A stretch of 35,843 bases of DNA, from the NCBI GenBank assembly GCA_964646415.1, contig CAZYEL010000010.1, positions 1 to 35,843 on the forward strand, read 5' to 3'. The position numbers and the translations under genes were made by a program. The notes below the pieces were generated by a model. It saw only the letters and a program-made list of their open reading frames with translations, was not told the DNA's origin and did not search any database. The stretch is from VGJV01 sp964646415. Its GTDB lineage: Bacteria > Patescibacteriota > Minisyncoccia > UBA6257 > 2-01-FULL-56-20. Of the stretch, positions 22,912 to 31,770 are shown piece by piece; within the stretch, counting starts at the first letter, position 1; each line of letters begins with the position of its first letter.

Positions 22912-25900
22912 ATGCGCAGCTTTATACAAAAACTTTTTCCGGTTCTTGCGATAATAATTATACTTAGCTTGGCGCCGGGAAACGCTTTTGCCGCGACTCG
23001 GACGATTTCGGACGCGGGCGGAAATTGGGATGCGACCGGTACATGGACTGAAGGCGCGGTGCCCACGAGCGCGGACGACGTGGTTGCGACCGGCACGAGC
23101 GGCGCCCTGACTATAAATGCCGCGGCCGCCGCGCGCTCGGTAAACTTCACGAATTACGTAAGCACTGTTACGCATAATTCCGGCATTATACTCTCGATCG
23201 GAGACGCGAGCGGGGGGTCTCTCACGTTTGTTTCCGGCATGACGTACAGCCCCGCGGACGGCACCGCGGAGATCAAACTGGTTTCTACCACTTCGGGGAA
23301 CACGATCACCGCGGCGGGGAAGCCGATCAAGAAATTTACGGTGAACGGATCGGGAGGGGCGTGGACTTTGCAGGACAATTTTTCGGCAGACAGCATAACT
23401 TTGACTGCGGGAACGATAGATGTGGGAGCCGGGAAGACTATAACTGCGACGAGCAGTATGACTATGGACGGCGGGAATATTACCGCAACCGCAAACGCTA
23501 TCGCGATTTATCCAAAAGGCGCTTTCACGCAAAATTCCGGAACTATTTCAACTGTTACATCGGGGAATATAACTATTGATAATAGCACTGCCGCCCCCAC
23601 CAGCACTTTGGCGGTTGGGTCTGTAATAGGCGCTAATGGCGCTACGGTAACATTAAAGTCTGATGCAAATATTTCCGATAATAATGGTTCTTCGATTAAT
23701 GTAAGTTCTACTAATTTAACAGCAACTGCGGTTAACGATGTTGATTTGGACACAAGTGTCGGGTCAATTACGTCTGTAACTTCGGGCGTAGGCGCAATTA
23801 CTATTGACGAGCTGGACGCTGTAACTACTGCGAATATTACATCTAATGACGGCGCGATTATTGTTACTGCCGGCGGAACGATTACGGTAACACGCGTGCG
23901 TGCGGGAGGAACCGGGAGAAATACGGTTGTTTCCAACACATCAGGAGATATAATCGTATCTTTGATTACAGCGACTGGCGATACTGTATCAATTACTGCG
24001 GCTGGTTCGATTACGGATGGGAGTGGCACTAAGGGCATCATAGCCAGCACGTCAACATTGGTTTCTGCGGGAGGGATATATTTAAGCACGAATAGTTTGA
24101 ATGTCGATTCTGTTTTTGCATCCACAACCGCTTCAAGCACCGTAACATTGAAAGAAGTCAATTCAGTAACTATTGAGAATATTACCACTGCTGATGGCGA
24201 TATTATAGTAACTTCAGCCGGCACATCGACTGTTAGTTCCATCGTCGCGGGCGGCACTGCGAGAAATGTAAGTATAACCGCTTCGGGGGCTTCGGGTGGA
24301 ATATACGTGAACAGCATAAACGCTTCCGGAGACACCATTACATTGAATGCATCGACTTCCATAGAAGAAAGCGGTTCCGATTCCGGTGCGGATTTGACGG
24401 CAGGAACTCTTGATTTGAATACGGTTTCCGGCATAGGCACGCTCGGGGCATTGGAAACCTCCGCCACTTCGATTGCGGCCGATTCGACCGGTGCCGGAAA
24501 TATTGACATTGATAATGATGCGGCTTCCACAGTGACGGTTACCTCTATTACGACCGGCACGAGCGGGAATATTCTTCTTAGCCAATCTGGCGGAGGATCG
24601 CTTTCTGTTCCAGCTTCCACAACTTCGGGCGACATAGGGCTTGATGTTACGGGAGGGAATCTTACGCTGACAACTGTTACGGCTGGCGGATCGGGGAAAG
24701 CGATAACACTTTCGACTGTTACATCAGGGTCAGTTTACGGAAATAATTCTAATGTGGTTACAGCAGACACCGTAACTCTCTCCGCGGCTAACGGCGGAGA
24801 TATCGGAAGCTGTGCGGCGAGTCAAAATTTGCTTATAAATGCCACGACCACGACCTCCATTTCCGGCAATCATCCGAATATCTGTATTTCGAATTCCGGT
24901 TCGGGGAATCTGACTTTAGGGGATATGACAAACACTGCGGCGACAAACATTGATTTTAATAACAATCTTACGCTCGGCGCGTTGACTATCTCTGGCGGCG
25001 CGCTCACGATAGGCGGTGCTTATCTTTCGCCCACATTAAATATAAACGGGGCGATTTCCGCCACATCCCAAGATATTTCTATCAAAGCCACCGCGATTTC
25101 GATGGGCGCATCCGGTTCGGTTTCGACCGTTACTTCGGGGAATATAACGATAGACACTCCGGGCGCGCTCGCTCTCCGCGGCATAACTTCGGCGGGAACG
25201 CTCACGATTGGCGGGACGACTACTCCGTCCGAAATCACGCGCACGTCGGGGTCTATTGCCGGCACGACTATCAATTTGATTTCTTCCGGGCGGATCGGGG
25301 TTGATTCATCGAGCCCGATTTCAATCGGTTCGAACTCGATTGTGAATGCCACGACTACGGACGGCGTGATATTCCTTTCGCGAGATTCGGGGGATTTGAA
25401 TTTGGGACTGGTCATAGCAAGCGGCACGGGCAGAAATTTGGATGCGCGGACTACCACGTCGGGAAATATATTTGTGTTGAGCGACGTGTATGCTTCGGAT
25501 GATTCTGTTTTTATGTCCGCCGCCGGGTATGTGAGCACAAGCTCCGCCACCGGTACGATTTATGCAACGAACCTCGATGTTATCGGGGTAAGCGGCATTG
25601 ATCTAAATACTAGCGTCACTATCTTAAATGCAACAACTACCGGAACGGGAAGTGCGGATATTGACAGCGCTTCGGCAGTATCAGTGCCAAGTTTTGTGGT
25701 AAGTAGCGGGACATTAGATATAGCTACAACTGCGGGAGATTTAAATGTCGGCTTAGTGGTATCGAATGGCACCGTTAATTTGAGGGCGACTGACGCTTTA
25801 ACTGATTCAAACGGTTCGGCTGTAAATGTAAGTTCGACAAATTTGCTTATGACTGCGGCAACGGGGATAGATTTGGATACGAGGGTGGATAGCATCACCG

Positions 25901-27438
25901 CGGTTACTTCGGCCACTGGCCCGATTAATTTGAATGAAACTGATGCTGTTACGGCCGCTAATGTAACGACAAACGATGGCGCGGTTATTTTCACCGCGGG
26001 CGGGACCGTGACGGCTACGCGTTTGCGTTCTGGAGGAACTGACAGGGACAACACTATTACTACCACAGCTGGAGATATTGCGATTAATCTCGTTACGGCA
26101 ACGAGCGACGACGTAATTCTTACTTCAGCTGGGGCAATAACCAACACTAACGGCGGTAATGTGGATGTAGTCGCGAGCACCACGTACGCATCTGCCGGCG
26201 GAGGGATAGATTTCGACGCTACTATAGATAATGTTTATGCCACTACGACTGCGGCAGGGGATGTGACAATAGATGAAAAAACCAATTCGATTTCGGTATC
26301 GAGTGTGCTTGTGAATAATGGATCCTTCACGGTTACTGCTTCATCTACTGGAGACGTGACAATCGATGGACCAATCGCTACTACGGGAGGAGCGATTAAC
26401 TTGAATGCGAAGAACAATATCTATCAAAATGCCGCTTTGAACGCGAACGGCGGTTCGGGCAATATCAATCTCACGCCGAACATTTCTGACGGCGGCTATA
26501 AGGCGTACATAAGCGAGAGTATTACTCCGAGTTGCGCGACTTATACCGTAACAGGCGATCTCACCATCAATTCCGGCAAAACGCTTACGTCCGGATGTTC
26601 CGCTTATGCCGTAACCGGAACATTTGACAATCAAGGCGCGCTGAAACTTTCAGGAACTGAAACTCTGACGAGTTTGCCAAAAGATTCAAATTCCGGATCG
26701 GTGGAATATACCGGAACAACGGACGCGTTGAATTACGGCTATAGTTATTATGATTTGACTTTAAACAACGGGAGCGGAGTTTGGACTTTGGGGAGCGATC
26801 TCACCGTAAATAATGGGCTAACGCTTACGCAAGGCACTTTAAAAGCGAATGGCCAAAATGTAGCCGCAAAATCCGTGTCTTCTTCGAATTCGAATACGAG
26901 GACTCTTTCGCTAGGCACAGGGACATGGACATTAAGCGGGACCGGGACGGTGTGGGACGTAAGCACCGCTACGAATTTAACGCTTAACGCAAGCACGTCT
27001 CTTATTACAATTTCCGATACGTCTTCCGCGGCAAAAACATTCGCAGGAGGAGGAAAGATTTATAATAATCTGTCTATAACAGGAGGCGGATCGGGGAGCG
27101 CGACTCTAACTGGCGCGAATACTTGGAACAGTTTCACTATAAATGCTCCAAAGACAGTTATTTTTCCGGCCGGCGTAACACAGACTTTGAGCGGATTCAG
27201 CGCAAGCGGCGACGTTTCGAATTCCATTACTATACAGTCGTCGTCGGGCGGGAGCGCGGCGACTCTTTCTAAATCGTCCGGCCTAGTAGAGGTAAATTAT
27301 ATTTCTATTCAAGACATGGCGGCGACTGGAGGCGCGACGTGGAGAGCATGGAATGCAACAGATGTATCCGGAAACAGCGGGTGGCAGTTCATTCCGATAA
27401 CGCCCTCCGGAACATCCTTCTTTATCGGCGGCGATTAG
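22912..27438 (+). CDS. Giant secreted beta-helix surface protein
   Basis: From ATG 22912 the protein has 1,508 residues. An upstream TTG in frame lies inside the REP1 repeat and is unlikely to be the start. A Sec signal peptide is clear (MRSFIQKLFPVLAIIIILSLAPGNAFA|ATRT). The rest is Ser/Thr/Gly/Ala-rich with short regular strands (GNITIDNSTAAPTST, GAITIDELDAVTTANIT, DTVSITAAGSITDGSG), typical of right-handed beta-helix, filamentous-haemagglutinin-like proteins. Cysteines are rare. Two stretches of about 120 residues (DNA about 23660-24020 and 25785-26130) are homologous and show internal duplication. The C terminus (GLVEVNYISIQDMAATGGATWRAWNATDVSGNSGW) is a distinct end domain. No membrane anchor or sorting motif is visible. 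REP1 elements flank it on both sides, and its last 17 bp overlap the convergent RAYT gene. Confidence 0.88.
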   Translation: MRSFIQKLFPVLAIIIILSLAPGNAFAATRTISDAGGNWDATGTWTEGAVPTSADDVVATGTSGALTINAAAAARSVNFTNYVSTVTHNSGIILSIGDASGGSLTFVSGMTYSPADGTAEIKLVSTTSGNTITAAGKPIKKFTVNGSGGAWTLQDNFSADSITLTAGTIDVGAGKTITATSSMTMDGGNITATANAIAIYPKGAFTQNSGTISTVTSGNITIDNSTAAPTSTLAVGSVIGANGATVTLKSDANISDNNGSSINVSSTNLTATAVNDVDLDTSVGSITSVTSGVGAITIDELDAVTTANITSNDGAIIVTAGGTITVTRVRAGGTGRNTVVSNTSGDIIVSLITATGDTVSITAAGSITDGSGTKGIIASTSTLVSAGGIYLSTNSLNVDSVFASTTASSTVTLKEVNSVTIENITTADGDIIVTSAGTSTVSSIVAGGTARNVSITASGASGGIYVNSINASGDTITLNASTSIEESGSDSGADLTAGTLDLNTVSGIGTLGALETSATSIAADSTGAGNIDIDNDAASTVTVTSITTGTSGNILLSQSGGGSLSVPASTTSGDIGLDVTGGNLTLTTVTAGGSGKAITLSTVTSGSVYGNNSNVVTADTVTLSAANGGDIGSCAASQNLLINATTTTSISGNHPNICISNSGSGNLTLGDMTNTAATNIDFNNNLTLGALTISGGALTIGGAYLSPTLNINGAISATSQDISIKATAISMGASGSVSTVTSGNITIDTPGALALRGITSAGTLTIGGTTTPSEITRTSGSIAGTTINLISSGRIGVDSSSPISIGSNSIVNATTTDGVIFLSRDSGDLNLGLVIASGTGRNLDARTTTSGNIFVLSDVYASDDSVFMSAAGYVSTSSATGTIYATNLDVIGVSGIDLNTSVTILNATTTGTGSADIDSASAVSVPSFVVSSGTLDIATTAGDLNVGLVVSNGTVNLRATDALTDSNGSAVNVSSTNLLMTAATGIDLDTRVDSITAVTSATGPINLNETDAVTAANVTTNDGAVIFTAGGTVTATRLRSGGTDRDNTITTTAGDIAINLVTATSDDVILTSAGAITNTNGGNVDVVASTTYASAGGGIDFDATIDNVYATTTAAGDVTIDEKTNSISVSSVLVNNGSFTVTASSTGDVTIDGPIATTGGAINLNAKNNIYQNAALNANGGSGNINLTPNISDGGYKAYISESITPSCATYTVTGDLTINSGKTLTSGCSAYAVTGTFDNQGALKLSGTETLTSLPKDSNSGSVEYTGTTDALNYGYSYYDLTLNNGSGVWTLGSDLTVNNGLTLTQGTLKANGQNVAAKSVSSSNSNTRTLSLGTGTWTLSGTGTVWDVSTATNLTLNASTSLITISDTSSAAKTFAGGGKIYNNLSITGGGSGSATLTGANTWNSFTINAPKTVIFPAGVTQTLSGFSASGDVSNSITIQSSSGGSAATLSKSSGLVEVNYISIQDMAATGGATWRAWNATDVSGNSGWQFIPITPSGTSFFIGGD

Positions 27439-28138
27439 ATCTCCCATCATATCGAGGTTCAACCTCGCTACAGCGAGGTTGAACCTCGATGGAGCTGTAA
27501 GCTGATATCCAATCAAACAATTCCTCTATCGCGCTTATTTTTAAAGGGAAATAGTCTGGAAATTCTTTCAAATTGAGTATTTTAGAAGATTCGCGATTTA
27601 ATCCTGTCAGATCTAGGTAGCTCGAGTATGGGTATGATTGAATAAACCTTCTGGTTTTTTGTATATCTCTAATCCCATTTTCCCTCCAGTTAGGGTTTAC
27701 GCATTTTAAAGGGTTAAGGTGGATGTAGGAGAACAGGTATTTTAGATACGCATCGGAGTTCACGTGTTTTGTTTTAAATCGTCCTTGGAATAATGCGCCG
27801 GTTCTTTCCCTTCGAAGATTAAAATACATGGTGTATGCCGTAGAGAGCTTGTGCATAAATGATGTAATCCCCCTATCTTTTATTTCGCGCGCTAATATGT
27901 GAAAATGATTAGGCATGAGGCAATATGCGCCTATGGCCACAATCGGTTTTCCTAACTCTTCCACCGAGGTTGAACCTCGCTGGTTTGCAATGTGAAATGG
28001 CAGATCACTATTACATAGGAGTAATAAAGAAATAAATCTTTTTCGGTCAATTTCATCTTGAAAAATTTCCCTTTTATCAACCCCGCGATTATAAATATGA
28101 TAATACTCACTTTTTATGAGTGGAACCCTGATTGCCAT
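27422..28138 (-). CDS. RAYT (TnpA_REP) HUH transposase 1
   Basis: REP-associated tyrosine transposases are single-copy IS200-like HUH enzymes that cut and join single-stranded REP hairpins. From ATG 28138 (MAIRVPLIKSEYYHIYNRG, the family start) the protein has 238 residues. The HUH motif is MPNHFHIL (H78, H80). The Tyr nucleophile is in STAYTMYFN (Y102 or Y105). LFQGRFKTKHV and YIHLNPLK are further family blocks. A REP1 hairpin (27965-27979) lies inside the gene and encodes QRGSTSVEE before the HUH motif. The C-terminal SSIEVQPRCSEVEPRYDG is also written in REP1 DNA (27451-27490). The gene is flanked by REP1 palindromes. A TATACT box 5 nt before the ATG suggests a leaderless mRNA. Confidence 0.92.
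   Translation of the reverse strand: MAIRVPLIKSEYYHIYNRGVDKREIFQDEIDRKRFISLLLLCNSDLPFHIANQRGSTSVEELGKPIVAIGAYCLMPNHFHILAREIKDRGITSFMHKLSTAYTMYFNLRRERTGALFQGRFKTKHVNSDAYLKYLFSYIHLNPLKCVNPNWRENGIRDIQKTRRFIQSYPYSSYLDLTGLNRESSKILNLKEFPDYFPLKISAIEELFDWISAYSSIEVQPRCSEVEPRYDGRSNRRR
27451..27490. repeat. REP1 inverted pair at the RAYT1 3' end
   Basis: A 40-bp palindrome with one central mismatch. Left half ATCGAGGTTCAACCTCGCTA, right half CAGCGAGGTTGAACCTCGAT. It lies inside the RAYT1 coding end and 12 bp after the beta-helix protein stop. Confidence 0.9.
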
Positions 28139-28143
28139 GCTTA

Positions 28144-28149
28144 AGTATA
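28144..28149 (-). promoter_or_regulatory. -10 box of RAYT1
   Basis: TATACT on the minus strand ends 5 nt before ATG 28138. The predicted start of transcription is at or beside the start codon. No -35 is evident, because the upstream bases are the REP1 palindrome. Confidence 0.45.
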
Positions 28150-28150
28150 G

Positions 28151-28175
28151 CATATCGAGGTTCAACCTCGATATG
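28151..28175. repeat. REP1 palindrome between RAYT1 and cupredoxin-like C
   Basis: CATATCGAGGTT-C-AACCTCGATATG is a perfect 25-bp palindrome. It lies between the divergent starts at 28138 and 28190, so it may affect transcription of both genes. Confidence 0.9.
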
Positions 28176-28189
28176 AGAAACGAGATAGC

Positions 28190-28735
28190 ATGAAAAAGAA
28201 ACAAATAATTTTGTTAATAGGAGCAATCTTCGGGGCTGTGGTTATATTATCCCTGCTTCTTGTATTGCTCTTTAAACAGGAGTATGCGGTTCCGCAGGAC
28301 AGCTCCGGAGGTTTGCCGAACATGCTTCTTGCCACGCGCCAGGATGTTAGCGGCAATGTTCCAGTTCCGTATGCGAAAACAATCGATCAATCCGCGAATG
28401 TGGCAATACCGAATGTTGTTTCTCCGGCTGATTATCTGAATACGGCGAGTTTCAGAAGCTATAATATTAAAATAGAAGGCGGGAAATTTATGCCGGATAC
28501 CATAGTGGTCAATCAGCGGGATGAGGTGCGCATCAACTTCACTGCGGCAGATAAAGATTATGATGTGGTACAGCCAGATTATGGTTTTAAGTTTTCTGTG
28601 AACAAGGGTGAGATGAAAATATTCCAGTTCAACGCAGACGCGCAAGGCGATTATCTTTTCTATTGCGAAATGTGCGGCGGTCCTTCAAAAGGGCCTCGGG
28701 GACATATAATAGTCGTTCCTCCTAAAATACAGTGA
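28190..28735 (+). CDS. Membrane-anchored cupredoxin-like protein C
   Basis: The 181-residue third paralogue has a membrane helix at about 6-28, a linker (30-85) and a cupredoxin-like domain (86-178). FRSYNIKIEGGKFMPDTIVVNQRDEVRINF matches A and B. FYCEMCGGPSKGPRGHIIV gives C159, C162 and H172. The usual His is Tyr124 (DKDYDV). The TGA stop overlaps the ATG of the next gene (TGATG at 28733-28737). It is therefore translationally coupled to the 473-residue relative of the giant protein, the same partnership as cupredoxin-like B with the giant protein. The start lies 14 bp after a REP1 palindrome. Confidence 0.85.
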   Translation: MKKKQIILLIGAIFGAVVILSLLLVLLFKQEYAVPQDSSGGLPNMLLATRQDVSGNVPVPYAKTIDQSANVAIPNVVSPADYLNTASFRSYNIKIEGGKFMPDTIVVNQRDEVRINFTAADKDYDVVQPDYGFKFSVNKGEMKIFQFNADAQGDYLFYCEMCGGPSKGPRGHIIVVPPKIQ

Positions 28736-30156
28736 TGTTGAATTTTCTAAAAAGACATCCGATAGCTATCGTTTCTTTGTCCACACTTGTCTTTTTGCTG
28801 TATGGAGCGGCGGTATCTTGGTCATTTGAAGGCCCGAACAATCCTCCGGGCATAGGCACTGGATCTTTCGGGTATGTCGGAAACAGATTTTCCGTCGGCA
28901 CTTCGACTCCTTTCACCGATGCGCGCATTGTAATTGTTGCCTCTTCTTCTCCCACTTCCACTTCAGCGGCGAGCGAATTTGCCTTGAAAATTGTAAATCC
29001 CAATTGCGGCAGTTCGCAATCAGGTTGTCCTGCGATTTTTTCAATCCGGAACGACGGTTCGGTGGTGATGGGCGGAGGGAATTCGGGAGATGCGTACCAC
29101 AATCCGTACAGTTCCACGTATGACCGCGGTCTTACCGTGTGGGGGCCGGCATTTATAAACAGTTTGCTGAATGCGGGGGATTATGTTGGAACGATCGGGT
29201 CAATCCACATTTCGGGTGGCACGTTTAATAACGGCGTGGTGGCTTCATACAGTTTCCCCGGGAAACTCGGTATTGCCACTTCGACTACCGGGAGTATCCC
29301 CCAAGAACTTTCGGTTTACGGCAATCAATACGTAAGCGGAAGTGTGGGTATTGGGACGACACAGCCGTCCTCATCTTTGCACATCATCGGCTCTGTTCAG
29401 CAAACGGACGTAATAAGCAAATTAGCGTACGCGACTTCTACTGGCAAAATGGAAGGAGTTGCGATCGGATCGGGATTAACACTTTCCGCCGGGACGCTTT
29501 CGGCGGCCGCTGGCGGTGGTGGATCCATAAGCACGTCTTCTGCTATCACCGCTTTCCACTTTCCTTATTGGGCGAGTGTCTCCGGCGGTCTGAATGGCAC
29601 TTCGACTTTATTTTATTCATCTTCTACTGGGAATATAGGAATAGGAACATCGACTCCGCAGGCGCTTTTGTCTGTTGGGAATACGACCACCGGCCTTGTA
29701 GCCATATTCGGCGGAGGGCAGGGGAAAATCACCGCCGGCAGTTTTGATCCTGTTTATACTATCGGATCGAGGAAATACGCCACATACCTCCCGGGTATGA
29801 CGGGCCAGAAAGAAGAAACGACGGGCGTAGCGCGGCTCCGAAATAATCGCTACGTGATAGATTTTAATAAGGCCAGAGAAGGTTCTGATTTATGGTTGTT
29901 TTCAAAAACAACGGCACTCCGCAAAAATTTCAGAAATTTATCAGTTCTTGTTACACCAAATTTTGACGGAAAAGTTTGGTATGAAAAAGATGAGAAAAAT
30001 AATCGTTTGACTCTATTTGCCGATCCCGAAGAAGAAATTCCTGATTCAGAAATATTGGAGATTTCATATCGCCTCACCGCGCCTCGTTTCGATGCGGATG
30101 TATGGCCAAATGAAAATCATGATAAGGTCGAGGGTTTGAAAATTGTAGATCCATAA
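28735..30156 (+). CDS. Secreted FEGP-type surface protein, short paralogue of the giant protein
   Basis: The 473-residue protein has a signal peptide (MLNFLKRHPIAIVSLSTLVFLLYGAAVSWS|FEGP). Its N-terminal domain is homologous to the giant protein: GTGSFGYVGNRFSVGTSTP, FSIRNDGSVVMGGG, YDRGLTVWGPAFIN, LGIATSTTGSIPQELSVYG. Two modules follow (SVGIGTTQPSSSLHIIG and NIGIGTSTPQALLSVGN). The C-terminal domain differs from that of the giant protein: FDPVYTIGSRKYATYLPGMTGQKEET, then GSDLWLFSKTTALRKN...GKVWYEKDEKNNRLTLFA. I know no function for it. The gene starts by TGATG coupling to cupredoxin-like C and ends by TAATG coupling to the signal peptidase (30154-30158). This shows a tight operon. A GTG one codon upstream is possible. 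Confidence 0.85.
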   Translation: MLNFLKRHPIAIVSLSTLVFLLYGAAVSWSFEGPNNPPGIGTGSFGYVGNRFSVGTSTPFTDARIVIVASSSPTSTSAASEFALKIVNPNCGSSQSGCPAIFSIRNDGSVVMGGGNSGDAYHNPYSSTYDRGLTVWGPAFINSLLNAGDYVGTIGSIHISGGTFNNGVVASYSFPGKLGIATSTTGSIPQELSVYGNQYVSGSVGIGTTQPSSSLHIIGSVQQTDVISKLAYATSTGKMEGVAIGSGLTLSAGTLSAAAGGGGSISTSSAITAFHFPYWASVSGGLNGTSTLFYSSSTGNIGIGTSTPQALLSVGNTTTGLVAIFGGGQGKITAGSFDPVYTIGSRKYATYLPGMTGQKEETTGVARLRNNRYVIDFNKAREGSDLWLFSKTTALRKNFRNLSVLVTPNFDGKVWYEKDEKNNRLTLFADPEEEIPDSEILEISYRLTAPRFDADVWPNENHDKVEGLKIVDP

Positions 30157-30770
30157 TGTCGCCTCTTTTGAAATATATTCCGGTTGCGCTGGCCGCGATG
30201 CTCGGCGTGATAGTTGGGGTCTTTATTGCCCGGCAGACGCCGCTTATTGCTCCAAGCGAGAATGCATCGAAATTCAGCTTTGGGATCAATAAAGGCCCCG
30301 ATGTTTCGGGAGGTGATTGCGATATTAAGGAAGTTGAAAAATTTGTCTCCGGCGAATCGCTTTTGGATATACTGCGGGACGGCCAAAAAATAAAAGTGCT
30401 CGCGGGATATTACGCCTGCAATAATGTGGGGCGCGGCGATATAGTCGTGCATCGGTACGCGGGAAACATAAATCCGATTGTCAAAGCGGCAAGAGGTATC
30501 CCGTACGACAAGTTTGATTTGGCCAAAGGTGAAAACGGAAAATGGAATATACTTGTGAATGGTTCGCCACTTAAGAATTCGAAGGGGATTCAGTACGCAA
30601 TAGGGGATAATGCATATCGCATGCTTTCACTTTATGTTTCGAGCTACAACGGCGTGATTCCGCCTGGGACCGCGCTTATCTTAGGCGAAAATCCCGGAGG
30701 GTCGCTCGACAGCACGCGGTTCGGCCTTGTGGATAAATCGGATCTCATCGGAAAAGTCGTAACGGAATAA
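30156..30770 (+). CDS. Signal peptidase I-like protease (S26)
   Basis: Type I signal peptidases cut Sec signal peptides at the outer face of the membrane with a Ser-Lys dyad. The 204-residue protein has one N-terminal membrane helix (about 6-26). Ser68 in VSGESL corresponds to box B, although the usual Met-Pro after it is replaced (SLLDIL). RGDIVV (93-98) is box C, and NPIVK with Lys110 is box D. LGENPGGSLDSTRFG (176-190) followed by IGKVV is box E. It is coupled by TAATG to the upstream surface-protein gene, which suggests it processes this cluster's secreted proteins. The altered box B leaves some doubt about activity. Confidence 0.82.
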   Translation: MSPLLKYIPVALAAMLGVIVGVFIARQTPLIAPSENASKFSFGINKGPDVSGGDCDIKEVEKFVSGESLLDILRDGQKIKVLAGYYACNNVGRGDIVVHRYAGNINPIVKAARGIPYDKFDLAKGENGKWNILVNGSPLKNSKGIQYAIGDNAYRMLSLYVSSYNGVIPPGTALILGENPGGSLDSTRFGLVDKSDLIGKVVTE

Positions 30771-30779
30771 AATATATAT

Positions 30780-31742
30780 ATGAAGAAGAACATCGTTTTG
30801 ATCACTGCGGCGGCCGTGGTGGTTCTGGCCGGAGCGGGATACGTGTTTTATGACACGGTTAAGGGCGCGGTAAGCGGCGTGATTACAATTTCAGGAAGGA
30901 TTACAGGGTTGTCGGCGCCTTCCGCCGCAAGCGATGCGGTGACGAAGAGCTATGTTGATGCCGCTGGCGGGGGAGGTAAGACTCCAAAGATGCAGACTTT
31001 TACTTCAAACAACACATGGACGCGTCCGACCGGGGTGGATACGGTGTGGGTTACGATGGTGGGCGGAGGGGGCGGTGGAGGAGGCAAAGGTTCAAGTTGC
31101 TCTCTTGATTCTGGTTACACAGGCGATTATAACGGCGGTGGAGGCGGCGGCGCGGGGCAATCATATATCCGTTATCCTGTTGCCGTAACCGGAAATGTTT
31201 CCGTTACTGTCGGCGCTGGCGGTTCGGGAAGCAGTTCTGATGGAAGTGGCGGGACAGATTCTTCATTTGGGACCCTTACGGCAAAAGGAGGTACTGGAGG
31301 AGGTTCGGGATCATCCGGCGCAACTTGTTATAGCTACCAATCATGCGGCAGAGGCGGCAGAGCTGGAGGCATGAGAACAGGTGATGCGACGGAATATTGG
31401 GCCAGCACGACTTCTACGGTTAGTAATAACGCGGTAGCAAATGCATGGGGATCAACGGGCGGTAATGGAGGAGCTTCCGCCACTTCTACAACTTTGAATT
31501 CTGGGAGCCAATTTTGGGGAGGAGCAGATGGCCCGTGGGGAGGAGGTAGACCAGGACTTAGCAAGTGCGGCGGTGGGGGTGGTGGGTCGTCTATCTTCGG
31601 AATTGGAGGAAATGGAAGCGTGGGGAGTTCATATGGCAGTGGCGGTAATGGCAGCGGCTACGGCTCCGGCGGCGGAGGTGCGGGTTATGGACAGGGAGGC
31701 AATGGCATGAATGGAGTAGCGATTGTGGAGTGGGCAGAGTGA
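30780..31742 (+). CDS. Anchored glycine-rich surface protein
   Basis: The 320-residue protein has an N-terminal hydrophobic segment (about 4-24, signal or anchor). A short tail-fibre-like stretch follows (VITISGRITGLSAPSAASDAVTKSYVDA). Then comes a domain starting MQTFTSNNTWTRPTGVDTVWVTMVGGGGGGG, and the rest is a Gly/Ser/Asn sequence ending GQGGNGMNGVAIVEWAE. The FTSNNTWTRP...VWVTMVGGG opening and VAIVEW close are the pattern of glycine-rich domains found on phage tail fibres and bacterial surface proteins, where Gly-rich polyproline-II-like bundles make tip structures. Four Cys (SSCSLD, TCYSYQSCG, SKCGG) may form disulfides. It begins 10 bp after the signal peptidase stop. Confidence 0.75.
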   Translation: MKKNIVLITAAAVVVLAGAGYVFYDTVKGAVSGVITISGRITGLSAPSAASDAVTKSYVDAAGGGGKTPKMQTFTSNNTWTRPTGVDTVWVTMVGGGGGGGGKGSSCSLDSGYTGDYNGGGGGGAGQSYIRYPVAVTGNVSVTVGAGGSGSSSDGSGGTDSSFGTLTAKGGTGGGSGSSGATCYSYQSCGRGGRAGGMRTGDATEYWASTTSTVSNNAVANAWGSTGGNGGASATSTTLNSGSQFWGGADGPWGGGRPGLSKCGGGGGGSSIFGIGGNGSVGSSYGSGGNGSGYGSGGGGAGYGQGGNGMNGVAIVEWAE

Positions 31743-31770
31743 TATTATGTAATATAAAATATAAATAAAC

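Larger units (their letters stand above)
27451..28175 (-). mobile_element. REPtron 1: RAYT1 with REP1 palindromes
   Basis: The RAYT1 gene is bracketed by REP1 palindromes at 27451-27490 and 28151-28175. A third lies inside the gene (27965-27979), and further REP1 copies are at 22851-22891 and, diverged, at 14992-15043. All share CGAGGTT-n-AACCTCG. The pairing of one RAYT with one palindrome family matches the known REPtron arrangement. Whether it is active is not shown. Confidence 0.75.
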
